Shown here in pieces: positions 7,839-20,500 of a DNA stretch of 64,000 nucleotides. The position numbers and the translations under genes are program-made. Origin of the DNA: Salininema proteolyticum (GTDB lineage Bacteria; Actinomycetota; Actinomycetes; Mycobacteriales; Micromonosporaceae); assembly GCF_042685645.1 (NCBI RefSeq), contig NZ_JBHUNX010000001.1:1612001-1676000 (forward strand). The letters run 5' to 3'. Every line of letters starts with the position of its first letter. Within the stretch, counting starts at the first letter, position 1. The notes under the pieces were generated by a model. That model had not been told where the DNA came from, searched no databases, and was given only the letters and a program-made list of their open reading frames with translations.

Positions 7839-9266
7839 CAACGCCGCGTCTTTAAGGACGGCCGGTTCGTTAAGATGGGTTGTGGCTGTTACTGATCGGA
7901 TTTCCATCGGCGGGCTTGTGAACATGTTTCCGCAGGCCATGGTTGAGGAGGCGGTGGACGAGTGCGGAGTGCGCGAGGAACGCGACCGGACCCTCCCGGC
8001 GGCGTTGACGACCTACCTGGGTCTGGGATTGTGGCTGTGGCCCGGCCAGGGAGCGGTGAAAGTCCTGCGGAACATGACCGACGCCCTGACCTGGGCGGCT
8101 CTCGACACTGGAGCCGAGAGCCCGGCGGTGGTGAACTCCTCCTCGATCACCAAGGCCCGCAAACGCCTGGGCTACGAAGTCTACGAGTCCCTGTTCGCGC
8201 AGACGATCGCGGCCCGAGACACGTTCGAGGACGAACGGTGGCACGGCCTGACGGCTGTGGGGGTCGACGGCATGTGCGTCGACGTCCCCGATACCGAGGC
8301 CAATCGCGAAGCCTTCGGTTCCCACCCCGAGGCGGCGTTTCCGCAAATGCAGATTGTCGCCGCCTGCGAGATCGCCTCCCGCCTGCTGACCGGAGCGGCA
8401 ATCGGGGCCTACGCGACCGGGGAGAAGACGTTGACGGTCGATCTGGCTGCGCAATTGGTGTTCCAAGAAGGTCATGTCTACGTGTTCGACCGGGGATTTT
8501 GTGGCTACGACCTGTTCGGACGTCTCAGAGCGACCGGGGCACACGTGGTCATGAGGGCCGGCTCGCAGTTCCCGCTGACGCAGGCGAAGGTCCTGCCTGA
8601 CGGGACGTACCTTGCCGAACTGCACAAGGCCGGGCGTGAGGCGATCACGGTGCGGGTGATCGAGTACTCGGTGACCACCACCGACCACGCCACCGGTGAG
8701 GTTACCGAAGGAGAGACCGTTCGCCTGATCACCGACCTGCTCGACGTGGAGGCCTACCCGGCGGAGGACTTCCCCGACCTCTACCGGTCCCGGTGGGTGT
8801 CCGAGGAAATTTTCGACGCGGTCAAGACCGATATGCGAGGCGGGACCGACGCCGTGCTCCGGTCGAGGTCGCCGGAACTGGCCCGCGGCGAGGCGTGGGC
8901 GCTGTTGTGCGTTTACCAGGCGATCGGGGACCTCGTCGTGCAGGTCGGCGACACGGCTGGCGAAAGCCCGGATCGGATCTCGTTCTCCGACACCCTGCGG
9001 TTCTTCCGTTCCACCATCACCTCGGTCGCCGAGGCTTTTTCCCCCTCGACAGTGGAAATCCGTCATCGACAGGGCCGTAGTGGAACTAACTAGGTTTCTG
9101 GTCAAGTCCCGGCCAGGGCGCCAGGCGCCCCGAGCGCGCCGCCGAGCCAACCACCGCTTCCGCGCCCGCCGAACCGACGAACCCGCCACCACCCGCGCCG
9201 ATCACGACATCCACCTCAGCAATACTACCGCCCTACCTGCAAACATGAACTAAAGACGTGGCGTTG
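7839..9266 (+). mobile_element. IS4-type insertion sequence
   Basis: Inverted ends CAACGCCGCGTCTTTA (7839-7854) and its complement with one mismatch (9251-9266) bound a 1428-bp element with one transposase gene. The left end abuts the group II intron maturase exactly where maturase homology starts. The right end abuts a different gene remnant. No target duplication is seen, consistent with a later deletion or recombination between copies. Confidence 0.78.
7882..9253 (+). pseudogene. IS4-family transposase, frameshifted
   Basis: A GTG start at 7882 gives VAVTDRISIGGLVNMFPQAM, the usual N-terminus of actinobacterial IS4 transposases. DDE-type motifs follow: GVDGMCVDVPDT, the VYVFDRGFCGYDLF second-acid block, and YRSRWVSEEIFDAVK near the third acid. 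At 9037-9045 (T5C5-like run) the frame is displaced by one extra base: frame one ends at 9093 after EAFSPSTVE, while the expected tail (RQWKSVIDRAVVELTRFL) continues in frame two to the stop at 9253. That stop overlaps the right inverted repeat. The shift is in the +1 sense, not a classic -1 slip. Confidence 0.82.
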
Positions 9267-9380
9267 GCCCATGGTCACGCCATGAAGAACGATCTGACTA
9301 CCGCTGCCGGTCTTATGACCGAAGCGGAGTATTCGCGTGATTCCAGTGAGGGCCTGGAGCCTCCTTCAACCGCATACTGG

Positions 9381-10313
9381 GAGGGCCTTTCATCCTGCTT
9401 GGACCGCCTTGCGCTGCAACCACATTAGGTTCCCACGCCATGAAACCTTGTCTGTCCGCTCTGGAGACAGCAGTGAAGCCCCTGGTAGAACGGTAGTTGC
9501 TTAATCCAACCGAACGCCAGAGGCTTCACATGCTTTTCTACCAGGCTGTCCTGCCCTTGTCCAACCGCACCCTCTCCCACGTCGCTCGGATCATCCGCTC
9601 TCACCACCGCCAGAATGGAACCCGCTGGCGGCTCCTCGAACCTGGCCAGCAAGCCCTGATGACCCTCGTCTACCTGCACAAAGGCGAAACATTCGACAAC
9701 CTCGCTGCTTCCTGGACTGTCTCCCGCGCCACCGCCTGGCGCCGCGTCCGAGAGACCGTCACCCCCCCTGGCCGAGCACGCCCCCGACCTCCGGCAAGCA
9801 CTACGCCGAGCGGCAAGAGCCGGCGTCCGGTCGGTCATCATCGACGGCACAGTCATCCCCACCTGGCGCATCCTGACCAGACGGGGATATTGGTCAGGCA
9901 AGCACAAGCACTTCGGCATGAACGCGCAGGCCGTCATGGACTTGGAGGGCAACCTCCTCTGGATCTCCGACGCCCTCGGCGCCAGTACCCACGACATCAC
10001 CGCCGCCCGACGATGGGGCATCGTCCCAGCACTGCGCAGGACCGGCCTCTTCGGATTGGCCGACAAGGGCTATCAGGGCCTCGCACCTGAACGGGTGGGA
10101 ACCCCGTACAAAGGCCGGGACCTACCAGCGTGGAAGCGAGCGTACAACCGGGAACATTCGTCATGGAGAGCCCTGGGAGAGCGGGCATTCGCCGAGCTCA
10201 AACGATGGGCCATTCTTCGGCGACTGCGAGGAAACCCGGACTACGCCACCGACCTGGTCCACGCCGTTGCTGAACTCAACCGGATCGAACGGTCTTCAGG
10301 ATGAAAGGGCCTC
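9381..10313 (+). mobile_element. IS5-type insertion sequence
   Basis: A 933-bp element with 17-bp inverted ends: GAGGGCCTTTCATCCTG at 9381-9397, and the complement with one mismatch at 10297-10313. TGG is found on both outer sides (9378-9380 and 10314-10316), consistent with a 3-bp target duplication. The element is inserted in a coding frame that reads through when it is removed. Confidence 0.78.
9530..10304 (+). pseudogene. IS5-family (DDE_Tnp_4-like) transposase, frameshifted
   Basis: The ATG at 9530 gives MLFYQAVLPLSNRTLSHVAR and a helix-turn-helix region (FDNLAASWTVSRATAWRRV). After VTPP the frame breaks in a run of seven C at 9762-9768. In the next frame the catalytic domain follows: SVIIDGTVIPTWRI, YWSGKHKHFGMNAQ, LADKGYQG, then RALGERAFAELKRW, to the stop at 10304. 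With six C the protein would be a single chain of about 257 residues, as is usual for this group. The shift needed is +1, so programmed -1 frameshifting does not explain it. An upstream in-frame TTG exists at 9497. Confidence 0.8.
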
Positions 10314-10617
10314 TGGCTCACGTCCGTTTTCTGCAATGTGAACATCGGCCTTGCTCTGCTCGGGCTGGGTGAGAAGGAGGATGCGGCCGATAGAATTCGC
10401 GCTGGACTCGAAGGCCTTCCCTCGGAACAGCGGTCGGCGGAATGGGCTTCCGAGTACTGGGCCGCGCTGCGCAAGGCAGAGGCCGGCTGACGGGTTGGCC
10501 TGTTCCGTTCGCGTCCAAGTTCGAGGACGACGAGGGTCCGCAGTGGTCCGGCCTCTCCTTGTCCTGGCACACTGTCGTGACTGCTCCCCGCGGATTTACC
10601 CATGGGAAGGAGTCACC

Positions 10618-10719
10618 ATGCGCGAACGGCAGCTGAAGTGCCAGATGTCCGTCCGTCGTTCTGATCGAGGGTTCGTTGTGGCCGGGAGCGCTCATGCGAT
10701 CACCGTGCGCCCGCGATGA
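10618..10719 (+). CDS. possible small peptide
   Basis: A 33-codon frame, MRERQLKCQMSVRRSDRGFV with tail VAGSAHAITVRPR, preceded by an excellent Shine-Dalgarno (GGAAGGAG, about six bases before ATG). It lies between the TPR remnant and the SARP regulator. It is basic, with one cysteine and no membrane segment. Expression is suggested only by the ribosome-binding site; no family is recognised. Confidence 0.3.
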   Translation: MRERQLKCQMSVRRSDRGFVVAGSAHAITVRPR

Positions 10720-10776
10720 ATCGTCCCCCCGTCGACGCGGTGACCCGGGAAAAGCGAGGAATCCTAGAATGAGACG

Positions 10777-13581
10777 ATGCACGTCCACATGATCGATCGG
10801 TTCGCCGTCTCCATCGGAGACAGGACGATCGCATTGCCCGGCGCACAGGCTCCCAAGATCCTCGCCCTGCTGGCGCTCGAGTCGGGACGGTCGGTGCCCC
10901 ACGACCGCATCCAGTCGATGCTGTGGCCCGAGAAAGCGCCGCCTACAGCCCACCGCCAGATATCGAACCAGCTGTCGGCATTGCGATCGATCCTCCAGTC
11001 CGCTGGATTCAACGGATTGAGCACCAGGAACCGCATCTGCGTCCTCACAGATGCCACCACGGATGTGGGGCAGCTGGACTCCGACGTGAACCGGGCGCGG
11101 TCCCTGATGAGCCGGCAACGTCACGGAGAAGCGCTGCCACTGCTGGAACAGTGTGCTGCGATGATCCCGGACGAGCCGATGGGCGGCCTGGGAGTCGAAC
11201 CGTTCACCTCCGAGTCAGTCCGGCTCCTCAACCTGAGAGAAGCCCTACGCGGCGAGATCGCGGAGTGCCTCTTGCGCGAAGGGAGGTACCGGGAGGCCGT
11301 CGACGCGGCACAAGGCCTGTACGAGTCGAACGTTCTGTCGGGTACGGCCGTGCGCCTGTACATGCGGGCATTGCGCGGCGACGAGGACCAGCCCCGAGCA
11401 TTGACGATCTTCGAAGAACATCGGCGGAGGCTCGCGGACGAACTGGGACTCGATCCCGACGAGGAGACGAGAAAGCTCCATACCCGCCTGTTGCGCGAGC
11501 GCGCGCCCCGCAATGAGCCGATCGGCCGGGTTCCCCGCGAGCTCCCAGCCGAGCCGCACGTGTTCGTCGGCCGGGACGACGAGGCCGCGACGGTGTCCCG
11601 GGCCCTCCGGACGGATGACGGCCGCCCGCGTGTGGCCGCGGTGAGCGGCCCGGGAGGGATTGGGAAATCCGCACTGGCCCTGCACGTGGCCCACTGCGAG
11701 GCCGGCGCGTTCCCCGACGGTCAGGTCTACATCGACCTGCAGGGACACTCACCCGGAATGGAGCCCGTGACACCGGCCGAAGCCCTGCGGACCGTACTGC
11801 AGTCCTTCGGCGTCGGCACCGCCGCGGGTGAGAGCCTGCGAGGACTCCAATCGCGCTTTCGGACCGAGCTCGCCGACCGGCGTGCGCTGCTGGTGCTGGA
11901 CAACGCGCGGGACACCGCCCAGGTGCGCAGGCTGATCCCCGGCGCCGGGCGGAGCTCTGCGATCGTCACGGCCAGAAGGCCGCTCGCACTCGAACAGGCG
12001 GGCACCAACATCCACCTCGAACCCCTGGGCCACCCTACGGCGAAGGACCTCATGACCGCCTACATGGGGGATCGGAAGGCCAGAGCTCACTCCGCGGGCG
12101 TGGAGTCGATGATCAGGGCCTGCGGGGGACTGCCGCTGGCTCTGACGATCGCGGGGTCGAAGTGCCGCCTGTCGAGCGCGACCCGCATCGACGCCTTCGC
12201 CAAGCGCCTGGACGACGAGCAGGCCAGACTGGGCGCCCTGTCCTTGGACGACGTCGCCGTCAAAGCCAGCATCCGCGCCAGTTTCGAAGACCTCGCCAGG
12301 AGCTTCGGAGACACCTCTGACGTGGTGCGCCTCTTCCACCGGCTGGGACTGTTCCCCGGCCTCACGTTCACGTCGTACACCGCCGGCGCCCTCATCGACG
12401 CGGATTCGGCGTTCGCCGCGAACCTGCTCGAAGTGCTGGAGGACTACCAACTGGTCCACATGGTGGGGGAGGACCGCTTTCGCTTCCACGACCTGGTGCG
12501 GGAGTACGCCGGAGACGTCGGTCCGAAGGCCGTGGACGAGGCGCGTCGTGACGAAGCGCTGTCCAGGGCTGTCGAGTTCTATGCGGTCGGGGTGGTGGAG
12601 GCGGCCGCCACGTTGGTGCCTTCCGAGGCCGAGTATCTCAGGACCAGCGACGCCTACCCCCGCAACAACACCACTCTCCGGTTCGAGGAGCAGGAGGACG
12701 CGGCCGACTGGTACCGCAAGGAGTTGGGCAACATCGTGGCGGTGTCGGAGGCTGTGAAAGACCGGGACGCGCTGGCGTTCTCGTGGGCCGTCATCGCCAG
12801 GCTCGGAGTCGGCATCGACCCCGGATTCGGGAACTCGCTGCAGTGGATCGACAAACTGGTGGACTTCGCCTTCGACAAGCGCCACCTCCTCTCGGACGAA
12901 CACAGGCACCTGATCAGGTTCTCCAAACACACGTCCATGGTGTACCGGGGAAAGCCCGAGTCGTGCCTGCCCATTCTCGACGAAGGGCAGGCAGAGGCGG
13001 CGGAAAAGGAGCCGGTGGAATGGAGAGTCGCCTATCTCAACTGGAAATCCCACACGCTGCGGTGCATGAACGAGAACGCTGAGGCGTACCGTCTCGCCGC
13101 CGACGCCGTGGCAAAGGCGAGGGAACTGGACAACGCCATCCTCGAGTTCTGGGCCCTCGTACGGGGAGCGGAATCCGCCGAGGGGCTGGGACTCGCCGAC
13201 GAGGCTTGCTCCCTAGCGGAGGAGTCGATCACGGCGGCCCGAAAGTCCGGCAATCCGAGCTACGTGAGCAACGGGCGCTGCACACTGGCGTTCCGTCTGG
13301 CGCGGGCCGGCCGGGTCGAGGAGTCCCGGGACATTTTCGACGACCTCCTCTCTCCGACGGACCCGGACGCCGCGATCAAGACCGACCTGAAGGCCATCTA
13401 CCTCTGGGGTCTGGGGGAGGCGCTCGCCGGACTCGGGCAGAGCCGGGAGGCGAAGGCGAGATTCGACGAGTCCGTGCGCGTCCTCTACAAGGCCGGGATC
13501 ATCGCCGCCTCCGAACTGGAGGCCGTGAGATCGGATCGGTCTCCCGCGCCGCCCGTCTACCTGGCTCAAGCGATCGGGTGA
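10777..13581 (+). CDS. SARP/AfsR-type regulator with BTAD and NB-ARC ATPase
   Basis: A 934-residue multidomain regulator. Residues 1-95 form an OmpR-like winged helix (ILALLALESGRSVPHDRIQS), and residues 98-245 a bacterial transcriptional activation domain typical of SARP proteins (GRYREAVDAAQGLYESN, ELGLDPDEETRKLH). From about 260 comes a STAND/NB-ARC module: Walker A GPGGIGKSAL (291-300), LLVLDNARDTAQVRRLIPG as Walker B, and CGGLPLAL as the GxP motif. The C-terminal third is helical and TPR-like. AfsR-type proteins activate secondary metabolism or respond to effectors through the ATPase; no biosynthetic cluster is visible here. It stands alone next to the mobile-element zone. Confidence 0.88.
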   Translation: MHVHMIDRFAVSIGDRTIALPGAQAPKILALLALESGRSVPHDRIQSMLWPEKAPPTAHRQISNQLSALRSILQSAGFNGLSTRNRICVLTDATTDVGQLDSDVNRARSLMSRQRHGEALPLLEQCAAMIPDEPMGGLGVEPFTSESVRLLNLREALRGEIAECLLREGRYREAVDAAQGLYESNVLSGTAVRLYMRALRGDEDQPRALTIFEEHRRRLADELGLDPDEETRKLHTRLLRERAPRNEPIGRVPRELPAEPHVFVGRDDEAATVSRALRTDDGRPRVAAVSGPGGIGKSALALHVAHCEAGAFPDGQVYIDLQGHSPGMEPVTPAEALRTVLQSFGVGTAAGESLRGLQSRFRTELADRRALLVLDNARDTAQVRRLIPGAGRSSAIVTARRPLALEQAGTNIHLEPLGHPTAKDLMTAYMGDRKARAHSAGVESMIRACGGLPLALTIAGSKCRLSSATRIDAFAKRLDDEQARLGALSLDDVAVKASIRASFEDLARSFGDTSDVVRLFHRLGLFPGLTFTSYTAGALIDADSAFAANLLEVLEDYQLVHMVGEDRFRFHDLVREYAGDVGPKAVDEARRDEALSRAVEFYAVGVVEAAATLVPSEAEYLRTSDAYPRNNTTLRFEEQEDAADWYRKELGNIVAVSEAVKDRDALAFSWAVIARLGVGIDPGFGNSLQWIDKLVDFAFDKRHLLSDEHRHLIRFSKHTSMVYRGKPESCLPILDEGQAEAAEKEPVEWRVAYLNWKSHTLRCMNENAEAYRLAADAVAKARELDNAILEFWALVRGAESAEGLGLADEACSLAEESITAARKSGNPSYVSNGRCTLAFRLARAGRVEESRDIFDDLLSPTDPDAAIKTDLKAIYLWGLGEALAGLGQSREAKARFDESVRVLYKAGIIAASELEAVRSDRSPAPPVYLAQAIG

Positions 13582-13640
13582 AGACGCGCCCGCTCCGGGC
13601 CGGTCCTGGAGCACCGCTTCACGAGAACTCCCTGGTAAGC

Positions 13641-13664
13641 GGGGACCGCCGTACGGCGGTCCCC
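13641..13664. terminator. bidirectional terminator
   Basis: Perfect palindrome (GGGGACCGCCGT and complement) between the convergent SARP and ppdK genes, followed by CCCTC on one side. Confidence 0.75.
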
Positions 13665-13688
13665 CTCACGCCTGCGAGTCTCGGTCCG

Positions 13689-16313
<2,625 letters not shown>

Positions 16314-16772
16314 GTCATCCTCCGGTCTCAGGGTGCCCCGGGGGCGCCTGGGATCGTGTGTTCATGCGTATTTCTGGGAGGTTAAGCCAATTCCCACCGC
16401 CAAGGGAAGGTGTATGTGTCTCACTTTACTACCGGGTGGTAATAAGTGCTCACAAATGCATTCGTACGATCGTCCATGCGCATAGACTTCGCAGCTCGTG
16501 CACGGAGTCATGGGATGAATTCCCACAATGTGCACGGGTTCCGTTCAAATCTGTTCCCACATTCGAATTTTATTCGGGGGCTCGGGGTGAATCAGAAAAT
16601 CGCTCTAATATCACGAGTGCGATTATCCCTCTTATAAACCGGAAGGCAGGGGCCTGCGCAGGGCGGACCGGCCGTCGTTGACTGAGAATCCCTACCGCCC
16701 AGGGAAAACCACTACCCACTGTGATGCGGGAGGACCGTTTTCGCAGTTGCGGGCCACTCCTACCATGGCTCC
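16314..16772. other. AT-rich intergenic region upstream of ppdK and the lipoprotein gene
   Basis: About 460 bp between divergent genes, clearly lower in G+C than the surroundings (16540-16640 especially). It must contain promoters for both genes. Short reading frames here have poor codon use and no ribosome-binding sites. Apart from the dyad at 16426-16442 I see no defined element. Confidence 0.5.
16426..16442. promoter_or_regulatory. operator-like dyad
   Basis: TTACTACC-G-GGTGGTAA, 8-bp arms with one mismatch, resembling TetR/GntR-sized operators. It lies 113 bp upstream of the ppdK start. The cognate regulator is unknown. Confidence 0.4.
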
Positions 16773-17504
16773 ATGATGAACAAAAAAGATCACAAAGGAC
16801 GAACCGCGGCCGCCGCCGCGGGAGCCCTCTCGCTGGCGCTCCTCGGCGCCTGCACCGCCGCCGGGGACAAGGGCGAAGGCGAGGCCCCGGCCGGCGACAA
16901 GCCTTCCGACGCGGCCTCCGAAGCCCCGAAGGACGACGTGCTCAGCCTCGCGGACATCGAGACCGCCTCGGTCGAACAGGACTTCTTCGACGACGCCGTG
17001 TGCGAGGAGTTCGACCTGTCGGGCTTCGCGAACATGTCCTCCGGCGAAATGATGCTCTACCAGGAGAAACTAGGCAACAACGAGCCAGGGCACACCGAGC
17101 AGACCTGCCTCTGGGTGAACGCCACCTACCCGGAGCTCTCCAAGGACTACGCCTCCGACGAGGCGCGCGCCGCGTTCAACCAACTCACGGTGACCTTCCT
17201 GCCCGACCCGGCCCAGGACGTCTACGAGCAGAAACTTCCCGGCCCCGACGACGCCTACTCGAGCGAGGAGCTCGACGCCACCGAACTCGTCTTCCAAGGC
17301 GGCGAGCCGGAGGAGACCACCTTCTACTACCGCAACGGCGACGGCCCCGGACTCACCTCCACCACCGTCGTCGGACGGGTCGGAGGGAACGTCTTCGCGG
17401 CGACCTGGAGCGCGCACGACATCGACCCCGCCGCGCCGGGCCAGGCCCTGACCGACTTCGGCTGGAACGAGCTGGCGACCGTCCTCGACGGACACACCTC
17501 CTAG
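16773..17504 (+). CDS. putative lipoprotein
   Basis: A 243-residue protein with a lipoprotein signal: basic N-terminus (MMNKKDHKGR), an Ala/Leu core and the lipobox LLGAC, so the cysteine would be lipidated and the protein anchored outside the membrane. A linker of Gly/Glu/Ala/Pro/Lys follows, then an acidic domain with two further cysteines (VCEEFDL, QTCLWVN) likely to pair. Tail residues VGGNVFAATWSAHD resemble actinobacterial DUF3558-like lipoproteins, but this is only a resemblance. It may start at 16773 or the next ATG. It converges on dnaE2, 18 bp away. Confidence 0.75.
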   Translation: MMNKKDHKGRTAAAAAGALSLALLGACTAAGDKGEGEAPAGDKPSDAASEAPKDDVLSLADIETASVEQDFFDDAVCEEFDLSGFANMSSGEMMLYQEKLGNNEPGHTEQTCLWVNATYPELSKDYASDEARAAFNQLTVTFLPDPAQDVYEQKLPGPDDAYSSEELDATELVFQGGEPEETTFYYRNGDGPGLTSTTVVGRVGGNVFAATWSAHDIDPAAPGQALTDFGWNELATVLDGHTS

Positions 17505-17522
17505 CGACCCTCCGGCCGCCGG

Positions 17523-20500
17523 TCAGCGGAAGTTCCGCGAGCGTCCGGTCGGCGTGGTGAGCGTGAGCTTCGCGAGGCGGTCGGCCGTCAGGCTAGTGGA
17601 GGAGAGAACGCCCTCCTTGCCGTCGGAGGCGCGCGTGACGAGCCCGCGGATGCGCAGTGCCGCAGCGGAGACGGCCGTCTCCCGGTAGACCTTCCACAGG
17701 CCCTCGGAGCAGATGACGTTGGCCAGGCCCGTCTCGTCCTCCAGCCCGACGAAGGTCGTGCCCCCGGCGGTGGCGGGCCTCTGGCGGTGCGTGACCACCC
17801 CGGCGATCTCGACGCGGGTCCCGTCCTCGGCGTCCACCAGGTCGGCGATGCGCAGGACCCCTTCGGCGTCGAGGCCGTCGCGCGCGAAGGACATCGGGTG
17901 CGCCCGGACCGACAGGCCCAGCCCCGACCAGTCGGCGTGCGCGAGTTCCACGTCGGACATGCCCGGCAGGGTCGGCGCCCGCGAGGCCGGGTCCGTCCCC
18001 TCCAGGGCGTCCGGGTCGTGGCGGGCCATGCCCGCCTTCCACATCGCCCGGCGCCGGTCGCCCTCCAGGGAGTCGAGGGCGCCGGCCAGGGCCAGGGCCT
18101 CGGCCTGCGCGGACGTCAGCTCGGCACGGCGGGTGAGGTCCCACAGCGACGTGAACGGGCCGCCCTCCCCGCGCGCGGCGGTGATCCTCTCGGCCGTCGC
18201 CGTCGACAGCCCCCGCACGGAGTCCAGTCCGAGGCGAAGGTCGGCGTGCGCCAGAACGGGTCCCGACGGCTCGCGGCCGAGCGGCTCGACGTCGGCCTCC
18301 GCGCTGGAGGCGTTGACGTCGGCGCTGCGGACGGTGATGCCGTGCCGCCGGGCGTCGGCGACCAGCGAGGCGGGGGAGTAGAAGCCCATGGGCTGGTTGG
18401 CCAGCAGGCCCGCGTAGAACGCCGCGGGGTAGCGGCACTTGAGCCACGCCGAGGCGTAGACGAGGAACGCGAACGACGCCGAGTGGCTCTCGGGGAAGCC
18501 GAAGTCGGCGAAGGACTTCAGCTGGTGGTAGATCCCGTCGGCCTCCCGGCCCGTGATGCCGTTGCCGGCCATGCCCTCGTACAGGCGCGCCTTGAGCTCC
18601 TCCATCCGCTCGGCAGACCTCTTGGCGCCCATGGCGCGGCGCAGCCGGTCGGACTCGGTGGAGGTGAAGCCGGCGGCGTCCATGGCCATCTGCATCAGCT
18701 GCTCCTGGAACAGCGGCACGCCCAGCGTCTTCTCCAGCGCCCGGTGCAGTTTCGGGTGGACGTCCTTCCGCCAGTCCTCTCCGGTGCGCCGCCGCCTCAG
18801 ATAGGGGTGGACCGCGTTGCCCTGCACCGGGCCCGGGCGGATGAGCGCGATCTCGACGACCAGGTCGTCGAAGCAGCGGGGCCGCAGCCGCGGCAGGGTG
18901 GACATCTGCGCCCGCGACTCGACCTGGAAGACGCCCACGGTGTCGGCCTCGCACAGCAGATCGTAGACCTCCGGCTCCTCGGGAGGAAGCTTCGCCAGGT
19001 CGATCGCGACGCCGTGGCGCAGCGCGACCAGGTCGGTCATCTTGTGCAGCGCCCCGAGCATGCCCAGGCCCAGCAGGTCGAACTTGACCAGGCCCGCGTC
19101 GGCGCAGTCCTCCTTGTCCCACTGCAGGACCGTCCGGTCCTCCGCGCGCGCCGGCTCGATGGGGACGACCTCGGACACCGGCGTCGCGCAGATGACCATG
19201 CCCCCGGGGTGGATGCCCAGGTGCTGCGGCAGCGTCAGGAGGTCCCCGGCCAGCGAGACGACCTCGGCGGGCACCTCCGGGACCTCCTCGGGGTCGAAGC
19301 CGGACCAGCGGTGCAGGCGCTTGGACCACTCCGCGGCCCGGTCGGGGCCGTGCCCGTAGGCCTTCGCCGCGTCGCGCACGGCCGAGCGGGGCCGGTAGGT
19401 GATCACGTTGGCGACCTGGGCCGCGCGCAGCCGTCCGTAACGGCGGTAGACGTACTGGATGACCTCCTCCCTGCGCGAGGACTCGATGTCGAGGTCGATG
19501 TCCGGCGGGCCCTCCCGCGCAGAGGAGAGGAACCGCTCGAACAGCAGCCCGTAGCGCACCGAGTCGACCTTGGTGATCCCCAGCGCGTAGCAGACCGCCG
19601 AACAGGCCGCCGACCCCCGGCCCTGGCAGAGGATGTCGTTCCGGCGGCAGAAGTCGACGATGTCGGCCACGATGAGGAAGTACCCGGCGAAGTTCAGCTC
19701 GCGGATGACCCCCAGCTCGTAGTCCAGCTGACTCCACGCCCCCTCCACCTTCTCCTCCCGCGGCGGGCCGTACAGCTCCAGCGCCCCCTCCAGGGTGAGC
19801 TCGGCCAGATAGGAGAACTCGTCGTGCCGCTCGGGAGTCTCGAACAGCGGCAGCCTCGGCGTCAGCAGGGTGAAGTCGAAGGCGCAGTCCTCGGCCAGCG
19901 CGACCGAGTGCGCCAGGGCCCCGGGATGGTCGCGGAACCTCTCCGCCATCTCCTCGCCCGACCGCAGGAACGCCGCCGCGCTGCCGGCCAGGTAGGGATC
20001 GGCCTCCTCCATGGAACGGCCCATGCGCGTGGCGGCGAGGGCCGCGGCGACGTGCGCGCGCTCGGGCGAGGCGAAGTGGACCCCGTTGGTCGCCACGACC
20101 GGGACCCCGACCCGCTCGGCGACCTCGGCCAGCGCGCGGACGCGGTCGCTGTCGCCGGGCAGGTCGTGGTGGGTCAGCTCCACCGAGACGCGGTCGTGGC
20201 CGAAGAACCCGACCAGCTCGCGCAGGGACGCCTCCGCCTCCCGCGGTCCCCCCTCCGCCAGCGCCCGGTTGACCGGGCCCTTGCGGCAGCCGGTGAGGAC
20301 CTGCCAGTTCCCGGCCGCCTCCTCCGCCAGCGAGGCCAGGTCGTAGCGGGGGAGGTCCTTCTCCTCCCCGGCGAGCTTGGCCGCGGTGATCGACCGCGAC
20401 AGCGCCCGGTACCCGGCGGGATTGCGCGCCAGGACGACCAGGTGCGTCGACTTGGGGTCCGGACGGCCGCGCCGCGGACGGGCCAGGTCGAGGTTGAGCT

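Larger units (their letters stand above)
9267..10490 (+). pseudogene. TPR-like regulator remnant split by an IS5-type element
   Basis: Sequence to the right of the IS4-type element reads ALAHGHAMKNDLTTAAGLM to AYW at 9380. If 9381-10313 (the IS) and one copy of TGG are removed, the frame continues without a break as LTSVFCNVNIGLALLGLGEK through ADRIRAGLEGLPSE to a stop at 10490. The alternating small/large residues look like tetratricopeptide-type helices at the C-terminus of a regulator or signalling protein. The N-terminal part is missing, cut off by the IS4-type element. I cannot name the family. Confidence 0.6.

Noticed and set aside
7839..7940. Extension of the maturase frame beyond 7838 as its N-terminus
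   Set aside because: Those codons are antisense to the IS4-type transposase and its left inverted repeat; maturase homology starts exactly at 7838.
9037..9768. Programmed -1 frameshifting in the IS4 and IS5 transposases
   Set aside because: Both need a +1 shift (an extra base), and relatives of these transposases are normally single-frame.
10777..13581. SARP regulator as part of a biosynthetic gene cluster
   Set aside because: No biosynthetic enzymes lie nearby; neighbours are mobile elements and ppdK.
16446..16637. A 63-residue frame in the AT-rich region before the lipoprotein gene
   Set aside because: No ribosome-binding site, atypical codon use and no recognisable family.
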